64,000 nt of DNA. Origin: Thalassovita litoralis. Its GTDB lineage: Bacteria; Pseudomonadota; Alphaproteobacteria; Rhodobacterales; Rhodobacteraceae. The notes under the pieces are model-generated. The model did not search any database, was not told the origin of the DNA, and saw only the letters and a list, made by a program, of their open reading frames with translations. The position numbers and the translations under genes were made by a program. The DNA is taken from NCBI RefSeq assembly GCF_900182725.1, contig NZ_FXTO01000019.1, forward strand, positions 1 to 64,000. The letters are read 5' to 3'. Positions 7,719 through 17,503 of this stretch are shown here, piece after piece (the first letter of the stretch is position 1; each line of letters starts with the position of its first letter).

Positions 7719-8176
7719 AGGGCGCGCGCGGCCTCCAGCACCTCTTCGACGTGACCGGGGACTTTGACCTTGCGCCATTCGCGCACCACGTTGCCCGCCG
7801 CGTCGATCAAAAAGGTGGACCGTTCGATGCCCCAGAATTTTTTGCCATACATGGATTTTTCTTTCCATACGCCCAGACGTTTACACAGGTCGCTGTTTTC
7901 GTCCGATAGCAAAGAAACGCTTAGTCCCTGCTTTTCACGGAATTTTTCATGGCTTGTCAGGGAATCTTTGGATACGCCAAAGACCTTCACGCCTGCGGCG
8001 TCAAATGCGGCCAGATGTTCGGAAAATCCAATGGCTTCCTTGGTGCATCCGGCGGTGTTGTCACGCGGGTAAAAGAACAAAACCACAGGCGCAGGCCGCA
8101 ATGCGGACAGGGTGACGGGATCGCCGCCATCCTGCGGCAGGGTGAAATCGGGGGCGGCATAGGGCGTGTCGGTCAT
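7715..8176 (-). CDS. bcp: Bcp-type thiol peroxidase (peroxiredoxin)
   Basis: The 153-residue product is a typical AhpC/TSA-family Bcp protein that reduces hydrogen peroxide and organic peroxides in the cytoplasm. The peroxidatic Cys44 sits in RDNTAGCTKEA, with the catalytic FYPRD motif before it. The resolving Cys found five residues later in E. coli Bcp is Ile49 here, so the enzyme must use another Cys or an external thiol. Its stop overlaps the start of the DUF455 gene (ATGA). It is divergent from the AsmA-like gene across about 100 bases. Confidence 0.92.
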   Translation of the reverse strand: MTDTPYAAPDFTLPQDGGDPVTLSALRPAPVVLFFYPRDNTAGCTKEAIGFSEHLAAFDAAGVKVFGVSKDSLTSHEKFREKQGLSVSLLSDENSDLCKRLGVWKEKSMYGKKFWGIERSTFLIDAAGNVVREWRKVKVPGHVEEVLEAARAL

Positions 8177-8281
8177 CAGCTGAATTCCTCGGATGCGTCA
8201 TTGGTTTGGCTGTAGTAATAGTGTGATATACAAAAGAATAAAGGGACCGGGTGGGCGAACGGTCATCAGGTCTGAGCAGAA

Positions 8282-11200
8282 ATGAGCGACGCAAAGGGCA
8301 ATCACGATCACGGCGGTCATCCGCGCCGACATTTCAGGTGGCTTTGGTGGTCGCTGATCGTGGTGGGCTGTTTGTTGGCTGCCGGGGGTGGGACGCTGTA
8401 TTCCTATGTCGGGCGTCCGATCAAGGCGCCGGACTGGTTACATGATCGTATCGAACAACGGCTGACGCGGGTCTTGCCGGGGGCGGATATTGATTTTGGC
8501 GATATTTCGCTGCTGATCCCGCGCACCGGACGGCCCCGTATCCTGCTGCGGGATGCTGAAATCACAACAGATGATGGCCGCCCGGTGATGTCGCTGGCCA
8601 ATCTGGAAGTGCGGGTTGCCTTTCGCCCGCTGTTGAAAGGGCAGGTTTTACTGAGCAAACTGCGCCTGTCGGGGGCCACGGTGAATGTGCGGCGGCGCAA
8701 GGACGGATCGTTCGATCTGTCGTTCGGTCAATTGCCCGAGGCGCAAAAAGCCGCCAGCGTGGCCGATATGATTGCCGGGCTGGACGGGTTGTTACAGACA
8801 CCGGAATTATCCGCATTGACCGGGGTGCAGGCCGATGGGCTGGTTCTGGCCTACGAAGACGCGCGGGCCGGGCGGGCATGGACGGTGGATGGCGCACGGT
8901 TCGACATGACACGCACGGGGGATGCGCTGGCGATCCGGGGCGATCTGGCGCTGTTGGGCGGCTATGATTACGCCACCACGGTCGAAATGCGCTTTGACAG
9001 CCGGATTGGCGACATCGCGGCCCAGTTGGGCATGAATTTTGAAGATATGGATGCGCGCGACATTGCCTCTCAGGTGGCGGCGCTGGCGTGGGTGAATGCG
9101 CTGCGCGCGCCGATCAGCGGGGCATTGCGGGTAGGGCTGGACGATCAGGGCAAACTGGGGCCGCTGTCCGGCACCTTGCAGATCGGCGCGGGGGCATTGC
9201 AGCCGACTGACAGAACCAGTCCGGTTCCGTTCGATTCCGCGCGATCCTATTTCACCTATGATCCCGCGTCGCAGCTTTTGCGGTTTGACGAACTGTCGGT
9301 CGAAAGCGCGTGGGTCAGCGGGCGGGCCGAAGGCAAGGCCATTCTGAAAGGGATGGATACCGGCTGGCCCAGCGAATTGCAGGGGCAGTTCACTCTGACC
9401 GGGCTGGCGGCTAACCCCAATGATATTTACCCCCAGCCCGTGACGCTGGATCAGGCGCAGATGACCTTTCGTCTGGGATTGGCACCGTTTGATTTTACGC
9501 TGGGGCAGGCCAGCCTGACCAAAGACGGCCATGTGGTTGTGCTGGATGGTCGGCTTTTGGCGGAACCCGAGGGCTGGAATCTGGCCGTGAACGGGCAAGT
9601 GGCGGAATTAAACCGGGATACGGTTCTGGGGTTCTGGCCCGAAACGCTCAAGGAAAAGACCCGCACTTGGGTGACTGAAAATATCCATGCGCTGACGCTC
9701 AGCAATGCGCAGCTTGCGTTTCGGGTGCGACCCGGCGTTGAGCCACAGCTTTATCTGGGATCGGAGTTTCGGGACGGGGATATCCGGTATCTGAAGCACA
9801 TGCCCGAGGTCACGGGCGCGGCTGGCCGGGCCGAACTGATGAACAATCGCTTCGTGGTGACGGCGGCCAAGGGAACGGTGCTGGCCCCACAGGGCGGGCC
9901 GGTGGATGTGACCGGCACCAGCCTGATCATTGACGACGTGCGCATCAAAGGCCCGCCTGCGGTGGTGCAACTGGCGGCCGAAGGCACAATCACCGCCGCG
10001 CTGTCCTTGCTGGATCGTGAACCGCTGCGGGTGATGACCAAGGCAAACCGCCCGGTGACATTGGCCGAGGGGCGGGCGCGGGCAGCGGGACCAATCCATG
10101 TGCGGTTGAAAAAAGGGATACCTGCGTCCTCGGTCCGGTATGACATTCATGCGGATTTGACCGGGGTGCGCAGCAGCAAGTTGATCCCGGACCGGGTATT
10201 CGCCGCGCAACGGCTGAGCGCGCACGCCACGAATGAACGGCTGATCATTCAGGGAAAGGGCCGTGTCGGGCAGGTGCCGTTCGAGGGCGTCTGGGCGATG
10301 CCAATCGAAGGCAATGTTGCGGGCGTTAGCCGGGCCGAGGGGCAGGCGGTCTTGTCGCAGGCGTTTCTGGATGAATTCAGCATCGGCCTGCCAAGCGGAA
10401 CAGTCAGCGGCGAAGGCACGGCGAAATTCACACTGGATCTGGCAAAGGACAAACCAGCAGAGTTTGCTGGCAGCAGCGACCTGAAAGGGCTGGGGCTGAG
10501 CATTCCGCAACTGGGATGGTCCTTGCCGCGAAACAGCGGTGGCAAGCTGGAAGTGCGCGGACGGTTGGGGCCGGTGCCTGCGGTGGACCGGATCGAATTA
10601 TCCGCGCCGGGGCTAAAGGCCGAAGGCGCGATAACTGTGGCCGAAGATGGCGGATTGGGTCGGGCGGTGTTCTCGCAGGTGCAGGCCGGGGGCTGGCTGG
10701 ATGCGCCGGTCGTGCTGACGGGGCGCGGCAAGGGCGCGGCCCCGGCGGTGCAGGTCACGGGGGGAACGCTGGATTTGCGCCGCTCTGATCTGGGCGGGGG
10801 CGGCACCTCTGGCGGGGGCGGGGCGAGCTTCCCGCTGAGCGTGGCGTTGGATCGCTTGCAGATCACGGACACATTGGCGCTGACAGGGTTTCAGGGGAAA
10901 TTCACATCCTCGCGCGGGATGAACGGTCAATTCACCGGGTTGGTGAATGGGCAGGCACGGGTGACGGGCGAAATGACCCCAGACGGTTCCCGGTCGCGGT
11001 TCGTGATCCGATCCTCGGATGCGGGGGCGGTGGCATCTGCGGCGGGGCTTTTGTCCAAGGCCAGCAAGGGCGATTTGCAACTGGTGCTGACCCCGGTGGG
11101 GGCGGACAGTTATGACGGGCGGTTGAAAATCGCGAATACATGGCTGAAGGATGCGCCCGCGATGGCGGCACTGCTGAACGCGGCCAGTATCATCGGACTG

Positions 11201-11578
11201 CTGGAACAAATGAGCGGCGGCGGCATCCTGTTTTCCGAGGTGGACGCAAAATTCCGCCTGACTCCGGCGCAGGTTGTGGTGACAAAAAGCAGCGCCGTTG
11301 GGGTGTCCATTGGGATTTCGATGGATGGAATTTACGATCTGGCCAGCAAGCGGATGGATTTTCAGGGTGTCTTTTCCCCGATCTACGCGGTGAATGCGAT
11401 TGGGTCTGTGCTGACCCGCAAGGGCGAAGGGCTGATTGGGTTTAACTTCACCATGCGGGGCAGTTCGGATAATCCGCGTGTGTCGGTCAATCCGCTCTCG
11501 CTCTTTACGCCGGGCATGTTTAGAGAGATATTCCGCCGCCCCGCGCCCAAGCTGACCCCGCCGAAAGAGAGCCAATGA
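8282..11578 (+). CDS. YhdP/AsmA-like envelope protein (DUF3971)
   Basis: The 1098-residue product has a short basic N-terminus, one membrane anchor (about 20-43) and a very long periplasmic part of repeating beta-rich units. The C-terminal AsmA-like block runs through [29 protein letters not shown] and [28 protein letters not shown] (quoted in parts). Members of this superfamily (YhdP, TamB, AsmA) form hydrophobic grooves that bridge the membranes and move phospholipid to the outer membrane. Its stop overlaps the queA start (ATGA), so the two form an operon, although no functional link is evident. Confidence 0.85.
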   Translation: MSDAKGNHDHGGHPRRHFRWLWWSLIVVGCLLAAGGGTLYSYVGRPIKAPDWLHDRIEQRLTRVLPGADIDFGDISLLIPRTGRPRILLRDAEITTDDGRPVMSLANLEVRVAFRPLLKGQVLLSKLRLSGATVNVRRRKDGSFDLSFGQLPEAQKAASVADMIAGLDGLLQTPELSALTGVQADGLVLAYEDARAGRAWTVDGARFDMTRTGDALAIRGDLALLGGYDYATTVEMRFDSRIGDIAAQLGMNFEDMDARDIASQVAALAWVNALRAPISGALRVGLDDQGKLGPLSGTLQIGAGALQPTDRTSPVPFDSARSYFTYDPASQLLRFDELSVESAWVSGRAEGKAILKGMDTGWPSELQGQFTLTGLAANPNDIYPQPVTLDQAQMTFRLGLAPFDFTLGQASLTKDGHVVVLDGRLLAEPEGWNLAVNGQVAELNRDTVLGFWPETLKEKTRTWVTENIHALTLSNAQLAFRVRPGVEPQLYLGSEFRDGDIRYLKHMPEVTGAAGRAELMNNRFVVTAAKGTVLAPQGGPVDVTGTSLIIDDVRIKGPPAVVQLAAEGTITAALSLLDREPLRVMTKANRPVTLAEGRARAAGPIHVRLKKGIPASSVRYDIHADLTGVRSSKLIPDRVFAAQRLSAHATNERLIIQGKGRVGQVPFEGVWAMPIEGNVAGVSRAEGQAVLSQAFLDEFSIGLPSGTVSGEGTAKFTLDLAKDKPAEFAGSSDLKGLGLSIPQLGWSLPRNSGGKLEVRGRLGPVPAVDRIELSAPGLKAEGAITVAEDGGLGRAVFSQVQAGGWLDAPVVLTGRGKGAAPAVQVTGGTLDLRRSDLGGGGTSGGGGASFPLSVALDRLQITDTLALTGFQGKFTSSRGMNGQFTGLVNGQARVTGEMTPDGSRSRFVIRSSDAGAVASAAGLLSKASKGDLQLVLTPVGADSYDGRLKIANTWLKDAPAMAALLNAASIIGLLEQMSGGGILFSEVDAKFRLTPAQVVVTKSSAVGVSIGISMDGIYDLASKRMDFQGVFSPIYAVNAIGSVLTRKGEGLIGFNFTMRGSSDNPRVSVNPLSLFTPGMFREIFRRPAPKLTPPKESQ

Positions 11579-12627
11579 AACTGTCCGATTTCGATTTCGA
11601 CCTGCCCGAGGAACTGATCGCCACGCGTCCCGCCAAGCCGCGGTCGTCTGCGCGGTTGCTGGTGGCCGAAGAGGACCAGATCACCGATGCACGGGTGACG
11701 GATATTCTGCACTGGCTGCGCCCCGGTGATCGGCTGGTGCTGAATGACACCAAGGTGATCCCGGCGCGACTGTCCGGGACGCGGGAACGCGATGGGGCCG
11801 AAGGCCGGACCAAGGCGCGGATCGAGGCGACGCTGCTGGAACCGCGCGCCGGTGGGCATTGGGCTGCGCTGGTGAAGCCGTTGAAAAAAATCCGCGAGGG
11901 CGAGGAGATTGTGTTTTCCGACGCGCTGTCGGCCACGCTGATTGCCAAGGAAGACGGGCAAGCGGTTTTGGCGTTCAACCTGACCGGCGATGATTTCGAT
12001 GTGGCGCTGGCGCAGGCGGGGGCGATGCCCTTGCCGCCCTATATCGCCGCCAAACGCGCGGCGGATGAGCAGGACAAACAGGATTATCAAACCGTCTGGG
12101 CGCGGGCCGCGGGGGCGGTGGCGGCCCCTACGGCGTCGTTACATTTCGATGAACCGCTGCTGGCGCAAATCCGCGATCTGGAGGTTCAGATCAGCTTTGT
12201 CACCTTGCATGTGGGGGCGGGGACGTTCCTGCCGGTGAAGGTGGACGACGTGACCAGCCACAAGATGCACGCCGAATGGGGCGAAGTCAGCGAAGCCGCC
12301 GCCGCCCAGATTGCAGCCACCAAGGCCGCAGGCGGGCGGGTGATCCCTGTTGGCACCACGGCGCTGCGGCTGATCGAAAGCGCGGCCCGATCCGGTGATA
12401 TTCAACCGTGGCGGGGCGAGACGGATATTTTCATCTATCCCGGCTTTAGCTTTCACGTTGCTGATGCGCTGATGACCAATTTCCACCTGCCCAAATCCAC
12501 GCTGATGATGCTGGTTTCTGCGCTGATGGGGCAGGACCGGATTCGCGCGATCTATGATCACGCCGTGGCGCAGGGGTATCGTTTTTTCTCTTACGGGGAT
12601 GCCTCGCTGTTGATCCCAAAGGGGTGA
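11575..12627 (+). CDS. queA: S-adenosylmethionine:tRNA ribosyltransferase-isomerase
   Basis: The 350-residue product is full length for QueA. It transfers and isomerises the ribosyl part of SAM onto 7-aminomethyl-7-deazaguanine in tRNA to give epoxyqueuosine. Recognisable blocks are [12 protein letters not shown] at the N-terminus, [39 protein letters not shown] and the C-terminal [16 protein letters not shown]. The start overlaps the stop of the YhdP-like gene. The tgt gene, often nearby, is not in the window. Confidence 0.96.
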   Translation: MKLSDFDFDLPEELIATRPAKPRSSARLLVAEEDQITDARVTDILHWLRPGDRLVLNDTKVIPARLSGTRERDGAEGRTKARIEATLLEPRAGGHWAALVKPLKKIREGEEIVFSDALSATLIAKEDGQAVLAFNLTGDDFDVALAQAGAMPLPPYIAAKRAADEQDKQDYQTVWARAAGAVAAPTASLHFDEPLLAQIRDLEVQISFVTLHVGAGTFLPVKVDDVTSHKMHAEWGEVSEAAAAQIAATKAAGGRVIPVGTTALRLIESAARSGDIQPWRGETDIFIYPGFSFHVADALMTNFHLPKSTLMMLVSALMGQDRIRAIYDHAVAQGYRFFSYGDASLLIPKG

Positions 12628-12724
12628 TCGTGGCACCAAGTCGGGAAAGGCCGCGCGGATGCCGCATCCGGGGCGGCGATTAAGTCATTCCTCTGTCACG
12701 AAAATCGGTGAAGAAGGAGCCGCC

Positions 12725-13990
12725 ATGTTTCAAGTGCTTTCCAACGCCTGGGCCTTATTGCTGGGGATGATGCTGCTGATGGTCGGCAACGGCCTTCAGG
12801 GCAGTTTGCTGGGTGTGCGCGGCGAATTGGAGGGATTCAGCACCTTCCAGATGTCGGTGATCATGGCCGCGTATTTCGTGGGCTTTCTAGGCGGGTCACG
12901 CATGGCCCCCGAAATGATCCGCCGGGTTGGGCATGTGCGGGTGTTCGCGGCGCTGGGGTCGTTTATTTCCGCCGTGCTGATCCTGTTTCCGGCGCTGACC
13001 GATCCGTGGCTGTGGACTATCGGGCGGGTGATCATCGGATTTTGCTATTCCGGCGTGTATGTGGTGGCCGAAAGCTGGCTGAACAATGCCGCCACCAATG
13101 AAACCCGCGGTCAGGCGCTGTCGCTATACATGATTACGATGATGATCGGGATCGTTCTGGCGCAGGGATTGCTGCTGGTGGCCGATCCGTCTGGCTTTAT
13201 CCTGTTTGTGATCCCGTCGGTTCTGGTGTCGATTTCCTTTGCCCCGATCCTGTTGTCGATCAACCCGACGCCCGCCTTTGATACCACGGCCCCCATGAGC
13301 CTGCGCGAATTGGTCAACGTGTCGCCGCTGGGGGCGGTTGGGATGTTCCTGCTGGGCGGGGTCTATGCCGCGCAATACGGCATGGCGGCGGTGTATGGTG
13401 CCAAGATCGGCCTGAGCATTGCGCAATTGTCGATGTTCATCGCCAGCTTCTATGTGGGGGCGACGTTCCTGCAATACCCACTGGGCTGGTTGTCGGATCG
13501 GATGGACCGGCGTTTGCTGATCCTGCTGGTGTCCGCTGCGGGCGGGATTGGCGGCTTGGCCGGGTTGTTTCTGGGGGGGTATTTCCCGCTTCTGATTGCG
13601 TCAGCCGTGCTGATCGGGGGAACCGCGAACCCGCTATATTCGTTGCTGATCGCCTATACCAACGACTTTCTGGAACCCAAGGATATGGCCGCCGCGTCAT
13701 CGGGGTTGGTGTTTATCAACGGGGTGGGGGCGATTGCCGGGCCGCTGATTACGGGCTGGGTGATGACCACTGTGGGCGCGCAGGGCTATTTCCTGCTGAT
13801 CGCCCTGCTGCTGATCGCGCTGGCCGGATATGCGGCTTATCGGATGACACAGCGGCCATCACCGATTCATGATGACAACATGCAATATGCGCCAGTGTCG
13901 CCTTCGGCCTCGCCCTTGGCGGTGGAAATTGCGCAAGAATTTGCCATCGAAACCCAGGAAGAGGACGATGCGAGCGCAAACACCGCCTGA
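12725..13990 (+). CDS. MFS transporter (YcaD-like)
   Basis: The product has 421 residues from the ATG at 12725, chosen because AAGGAG lies 5-10 bases before it; an in-frame upstream ATG lacks such a site. Twelve hydrophobic segments are apparent, with MFS signatures such as GWLSDRMDRRLL in the loop after segment 8. The C-terminal tail is hydrophilic and acidic (EIAQEFAIETQEEDD). Substrate is unknown; the nearest known relatives are YcaD/YfkF-type exporters. It is transcribed alone, about 100 bases after queA. Confidence 0.85.
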   Translation: MFQVLSNAWALLLGMMLLMVGNGLQGSLLGVRGELEGFSTFQMSVIMAAYFVGFLGGSRMAPEMIRRVGHVRVFAALGSFISAVLILFPALTDPWLWTIGRVIIGFCYSGVYVVAESWLNNAATNETRGQALSLYMITMMIGIVLAQGLLLVADPSGFILFVIPSVLVSISFAPILLSINPTPAFDTTAPMSLRELVNVSPLGAVGMFLLGGVYAAQYGMAAVYGAKIGLSIAQLSMFIASFYVGATFLQYPLGWLSDRMDRRLLILLVSAAGGIGGLAGLFLGGYFPLLIASAVLIGGTANPLYSLLIAYTNDFLEPKDMAAASSGLVFINGVGAIAGPLITGWVMTTVGAQGYFLLIALLLIALAGYAAYRMTQRPSPIHDDNMQYAPVSPSASPLAVEIAQEFAIETQEEDDASANTA

Positions 13991-14107
13991 GTTTGCGCTA
14001 CCAACACTGAATATGACTGAATGTTGTAATTCGTGACTGTTCAGCACCGCTGAAAGATGTGTAACGTTTTCATGACCATAGGCAGTGGAAGGAACAGGAG
14101 GCTTCCG

Positions 14108-14683
14108 ATGGTGCGCGTCGAGGATGTGTTGGAGTTCTGGCTGGATAAAACAGGGCCAGATGGGTGGTATGCGATTGATCCGAAATTGGATCAGGAAATC
14201 CGGGACAGGTTCATGGCCGCATGGCAGGCCGCGTGCGATGGCAGCTACAGCATGTGGCTGACCTATCCCAGTGGGGCGCTGGCCTATATCATTTTGATGG
14301 ACCAGTTTCCGCGCAACATGTTCCGGGGGGAGGCGCGGGCCTTCGACTCGGATCCCATTGCGCTGGCGGCGGCCAAGGTGGCCATCAATCAGGGCTGGGA
14401 TCTGAAGATCGACGAACCGGCCCGGCAGTTTTTCTATTTGCCGCTGATGCATTCGGAAAACCTGTGCGATCAGGAACGGTGTGTGCGCCTGATGGCAGAA
14501 CGGATGCCACAAGGGGCGTCAAACCTGCTTCATGCAAAGGCGCATCGTCAGGTGATCCGGGAATTCGGGCGGTTCCCCTATCGGAATGATGCGCTGGACC
14601 GGCGCAGCACCGCGCACGAACGTGATTTCATTGACCAAGGCGGCTATGGCCAAGCGGTTCAGAAGCTACAGGCCGTCGGCTAA
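14108..14683 (+). CDS. DUF924 family protein
   Basis: The product has 191 residues from ATG 14108, which has AGGAGG about 6 bases upstream. The family pattern is clear: VLEFWLDK at the start, then LAYIILMDQFPRNMFRG, FFYLPLMHSENL and RFPYRNDALDR. It belongs to an all-helical TPR-like superfamily with no assigned biochemical role. The His and Arg residues in the conserved blocks suggest a ligand pocket. It precedes lpdA but a terminator separates them. Confidence 0.88.
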   Translation: MVRVEDVLEFWLDKTGPDGWYAIDPKLDQEIRDRFMAAWQAACDGSYSMWLTYPSGALAYIILMDQFPRNMFRGEARAFDSDPIALAAAKVAINQGWDLKIDEPARQFFYLPLMHSENLCDQERCVRLMAERMPQGASNLLHAKAHRQVIREFGRFPYRNDALDRRSTAHERDFIDQGGYGQAVQKLQAVG

Positions 14684-14724
14684 GCGGCGACACAAATTAT
14701 TTCCGTATCCGTCCAACGGGTTAT

Positions 14725-14762
14725 AATCCCGCTGCGCCTGTTTGCGCTGCGGGATTTTGTTT
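14725..14762 (+). terminator. terminator after the DUF924 gene
   Basis: A 13-bp stem with one mismatch (AATCCCGCTGCGC with GCGCTGCGGGATT) is followed by TTTGTTTG. It lies about 40 bases past the DUF924 stop codon. Confidence 0.7.
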
Positions 14763-14783
14763 GTGTTGAGATGGGGTGAAAAA

Positions 14784-14801
14784 TAGTTTAACGTCAAACT
14801 A
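14784..14801. promoter_or_regulatory. inverted repeat upstream of lpdA
   Basis: TAGTTT-AACGTC-AAACTA is a perfect 6+6 inverted repeat with six bases between the arms, ending 20 bases before the lpdA start. It overlaps a second AAACT/AGTTT repeat. It looks like an operator for an unidentified regulator of lpdA. Confidence 0.4.
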
Positions 14802-14821
14802 GTTTTGAATCGGAGGGGCGC

Positions 14822-16216
14822 ATGTCTGCCAAGTCGTTTGATATGATCGTGATCGGGGCCGGGCCGGGGGGCTATGTGGCCGCCATTCGCGGCGCGCAAC
14901 TGGGGCTAAGCGTGGCCGTGGTCGAACGCGAACATCTGGGGGGTATCTGCCTGAACTGGGGCTGTATCCCCACCAAGGCGCTGTTGCGCAGCTCCGAAGT
15001 GTTCCACCTGATGCACAGGGCCAAGGAATTCGGCCTGAAAGCGGATAATATCGGCTATGATCTGGACGCGGTGGTGAAACGCTCGCGCGGGGTGGCCAAA
15101 CAATTGTCTGGCGGCATCGGCCACCTGATGAAGAAAAACAAGGTGACGGTGTTCATGGGGCAGGCGACGCTGCCCGCCAAGGGCAAGGTCAGCGTCACGA
15201 CCGACAAAGGGACCGAGGAGCTGACCGCCAAGGCGATTGTTCTGGCGACCGGCGCACGGGCGCGGGAATTGCCAGGGCTGGAGGCCGATGGCGATCTGGT
15301 CTGGACCTATAAAAACGCGCTGCAACCACCCCGGATGCCCAAGAAACTGCTGGTAATCGGATCAGGCGCGATCGGGATTGAGTTCGCCAGCTTCTATCAC
15401 ACGCTGGGCGCCGATACGACCGTGGTTGAAGTGATGGACCGCATCCTGCCGGTGGAAGACGCCGAAATCAGCGCCTTTGCCAAAAAGCAATTCGTGAAAC
15501 AGGGCATGACCATCAAGGAAAAGGCGATGGTCAAACAACTGGATCGCGGGCAGGGCAAGGTGGTCGCCCATATCGAAGAAAACGGCAAAGTCGAGAAGAT
15601 CGAGTTCGATACGGTGATCAGCGCCGTGGGCATCGTGGGGAATGTCGAAAATCTGGGTCTGGAAGGGCTGGGCGTGAAGATCGACCGCACCCATGTGGTG
15701 ACGGATGAATTCTGCCGTACCGGGGTGGATGGGCTGTATGCGATTGGCGATATCGCGGGCGCGCCGTGGTTGGCGCACAAGGCCAGCCACGAAGGCGTGA
15801 TGGTGGCCGAACTGATCGCGGGCAATCACGCGCATCCGGTGAAACCCGAAAGCATCGCAGGCTGCACCTATTGCCATCCACAGGTAGCATCCGTCGGCTA
15901 TACCGAGGCAAAGGCCAAGGAACTGGGCTATGACGTGAAGGTGGGTCGCTTCCCCTTTATCGGCAACGGCAAGGCAATCGCGCTTGGCGAACCCGAGGGC
16001 ATGGTTAAAACCGTGTTTGACGCGAAAACCGGCGAATTGCTGGGCGCGCATATGGTGGGTGCCGAAGTGACCGAGATGATTCAGGGCTATGTCATCGGGC
16101 GTCAGTTGGAAACCACCGAAGAAGACCTGATGAACACCGTGTTCCCGCACCCGACGCTAAGCGAAATGATGCACGAAAGCGTTCTGGATGCCTTTGGCCG
16201 GGTCATCCACATGTAA
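14822..16216 (+). CDS. lpdA: dihydrolipoyl dehydrogenase (E3)
   Basis: The 464-residue product reoxidises dihydrolipoyl groups of 2-oxoacid dehydrogenase complexes or the glycine cleavage system, passing electrons to NAD. The FAD motif GAGPGGYVAAI is at 12-22, the redox disulfide is in GGICLNWGCIPTK, the NAD motif GSGAIGIEFA is near 181, and the C-terminal catalytic His-Glu lies in HPHPTLSEMMHES. SD GGAGGGG precedes the ATG. It is a single gene between two terminators, without E1/E2 genes beside it, so which complex it serves is not shown by context. Confidence 0.96.
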   Translation: MSAKSFDMIVIGAGPGGYVAAIRGAQLGLSVAVVEREHLGGICLNWGCIPTKALLRSSEVFHLMHRAKEFGLKADNIGYDLDAVVKRSRGVAKQLSGGIGHLMKKNKVTVFMGQATLPAKGKVSVTTDKGTEELTAKAIVLATGARARELPGLEADGDLVWTYKNALQPPRMPKKLLVIGSGAIGIEFASFYHTLGADTTVVEVMDRILPVEDAEISAFAKKQFVKQGMTIKEKAMVKQLDRGQGKVVAHIEENGKVEKIEFDTVISAVGIVGNVENLGLEGLGVKIDRTHVVTDEFCRTGVDGLYAIGDIAGAPWLAHKASHEGVMVAELIAGNHAHPVKPESIAGCTYCHPQVASVGYTEAKAKELGYDVKVGRFPFIGNGKAIALGEPEGMVKTVFDAKTGELLGAHMVGAEVTEMIQGYVIGRQLETTEEDLMNTVFPHPTLSEMMHESVLDAFGRVIHM

Positions 16217-16239
16217 GTGGCGGTAAAACCGAATGCAGG

Positions 16240-16265
16240 GGGCGGTCCGGTGGGCCGCCCTTTTT
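16240..16265 (+). terminator. terminator of lpdA
   Basis: GGGCGG pairs with CCGCCC around a short loop, followed by TTTTTC, about 25 bases after the lpdA stop. Confidence 0.75.
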
Positions 16266-16323
16266 CATTGCGGCTTGTGTTTGGGCGGGGCCGGTGGTGT
16301 GATGCCTGAAAAAGGAATTTTGA

Positions 16324-16893
16324 ATGGCAAGTTTGAACCGGATCGCAATGGCGAAAGCCAGCCGCATTTTGATACGCAACTTGAACCCCGAAACGCTGGA
16401 TGTGGCGGAAATTTCAGGGAAATGGGGGCAGAATTTCCCGTTCCGTAGCTATCAGAAATTTCGCTATCCCGAATATGACGTATGTCTTGATCCGTTCACG
16501 GATGCAGAAGGCGCGGTTCTGCAATTCGATCTGATCCTTGCCAATCAGGTGTGGGAACATCTGGATCGCCCATATCGGGCCACGCAAAACATTCAGAAAA
16601 TGCTGCGGCCCGGTGGATATTTCTGGGTGTCCTCGCCATTTCATGTGCCGTTTCATGCCGCCCCCAACGACTGTTCACGCTGGTCGGCGCGGGGGCTGAA
16701 AAACCTGCTGGTCGAGGCCGGTTTCGACGAAGAAAACGTTCAGTCATGGCAATGGGGTAACCGCCATACCGCCCTGCGCAATCTGGAAGCAGGGCAGAAA
16801 TGGCCGCCGGAATATGATGCGGACAAGGACACGCTGACCAATGAACCGGATATGCCGGTCATCAGTTGGGCGCTTGCCCGCAGAGGGGAATAA
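16324..16893 (+). CDS. class I SAM-dependent methyltransferase-like protein, atypical
   Basis: The product has 189 residues. The middle (about 68-110: FDLILANQVWEHL, then MLRPGGYFWVSSPF) matches motifs IV-V of Methyltransf_11 enzymes. The glycine-rich SAM loop (motif I) expected about 40-60 residues earlier is absent; the region instead reads KFRYPEYDVCLDPF. In Rhodobacterales such short homologues have an N-terminus like MASLNRIAMAKASRILIRN. SAM binding is therefore doubtful; it may be a divergent or degenerate enzyme. It is convergent with the rhodanese gene, with three bases between the two stops. Confidence 0.65.
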   Translation: MASLNRIAMAKASRILIRNLNPETLDVAEISGKWGQNFPFRSYQKFRYPEYDVCLDPFTDAEGAVLQFDLILANQVWEHLDRPYRATQNIQKMLRPGGYFWVSSPFHVPFHAAPNDCSRWSARGLKNLLVEAGFDEENVQSWQWGNRHTALRNLEAGQKWPPEYDADKDTLTNEPDMPVISWALARRGE

Positions 16894-16896
16894 GCG

Positions 16897-17256
16897 TCAG
16901 GCCTTTTCCACCGTGCCGCCTGCGGCGATCCAATGGCCCAGCCCACCGATGTTGTGGACATTCTGGTAGCCCAGACACTTCATCAGACCACAGGCCATCT
17001 GTGACCGCGCCCCAGAGGCGCAATAAAGGCCAATCGCCTTGTCCGGGGACAGCGCCTTGTTGAAATCGGGGTGGCGCGGATCGGCCCTATCGGCCAGACG
17101 CATCATCGGAATATGCAACGCGCCCTTGGCCTTGCCGGAATAGGCCAGTTCCCCGTGGTCGCGGATGTCGATCAGGATCATGTCCCCGTTTGCGACCTGT
17201 TGAATGGCGTCGGCGATGGGCAGGGCGGGGGCGGATTGGCGCAGAAATCCGAACAT
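16897..17256 (-). CDS. single-domain rhodanese-like sulfurtransferase
   Basis: The product has 119 residues from ATG 17256, which follows AAAGGA; a longer open frame upstream lacks a ribosome-binding site. The rhodanese active loop is CASGARS, with the catalytic Cys first, and MILIDIRDHGELAYSG is the typical N-terminal block. It probably carries a persulfide in the cytoplasm. In E. coli YgaP a rhodanese domain is fused to a DUF2892 membrane hairpin; here a separate DUF2892 gene lies on the other side of uvrA (20876-21061). Confidence 0.88.
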   Translation of the reverse strand: MFGFLRQSAPALPIADAIQQVANGDMILIDIRDHGELAYSGKAKGALHIPMMRLADRADPRHPDFNKALSPDKAIGLYCASGARSQMACGLMKCLGYQNVHNIGGLGHWIAAGGTVEKA

Positions 17257-17425
17257 ATGCGTTTCCTTTGTCTGTCTGTCGGCAGCAATGCAGGTGCCTA
17301 TTTGGGTGAGGCGCGACATTGCTTCAAGGCCAGTGTATCAAATAAATTCGATAAATGGAATGTAAATATGCTGCGCGTGCAGCGTACTGTTGCGCTGAAT
17401 GGTAACCCGGCATGGCACACCAAAA

Positions 17426-17440
17426 GTTCGCGCAATGTTC
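17426..17440 (+). promoter_or_regulatory. LexA (SOS) box upstream of uvrA
   Basis: GTTC-GCGCAAT-GTTC matches exactly the alphaproteobacterial LexA consensus GTTC-N7-GTTC. It lies 64 bases before the uvrA start, just upstream of a candidate -35 element. Confidence 0.85.
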
Positions 17441-17451
17441 TGTCTTTCTGC

Positions 17452-17480
17452 TTGGAGACTCGCGCTGTCTCAACTATCTC
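17452..17480 (+). promoter_or_regulatory. candidate uvrA promoter
   Basis: TTGGAG (17452-17457) and TATCTC (17475-17480) are separated by 17 bases. The match to the sigma-70 consensus is moderate, but the position next to the LexA box makes it plausible. Confidence 0.4.
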
Positions 17481-17503
17481 TTAACCATTCACCGGGGGAC
17501 GGC

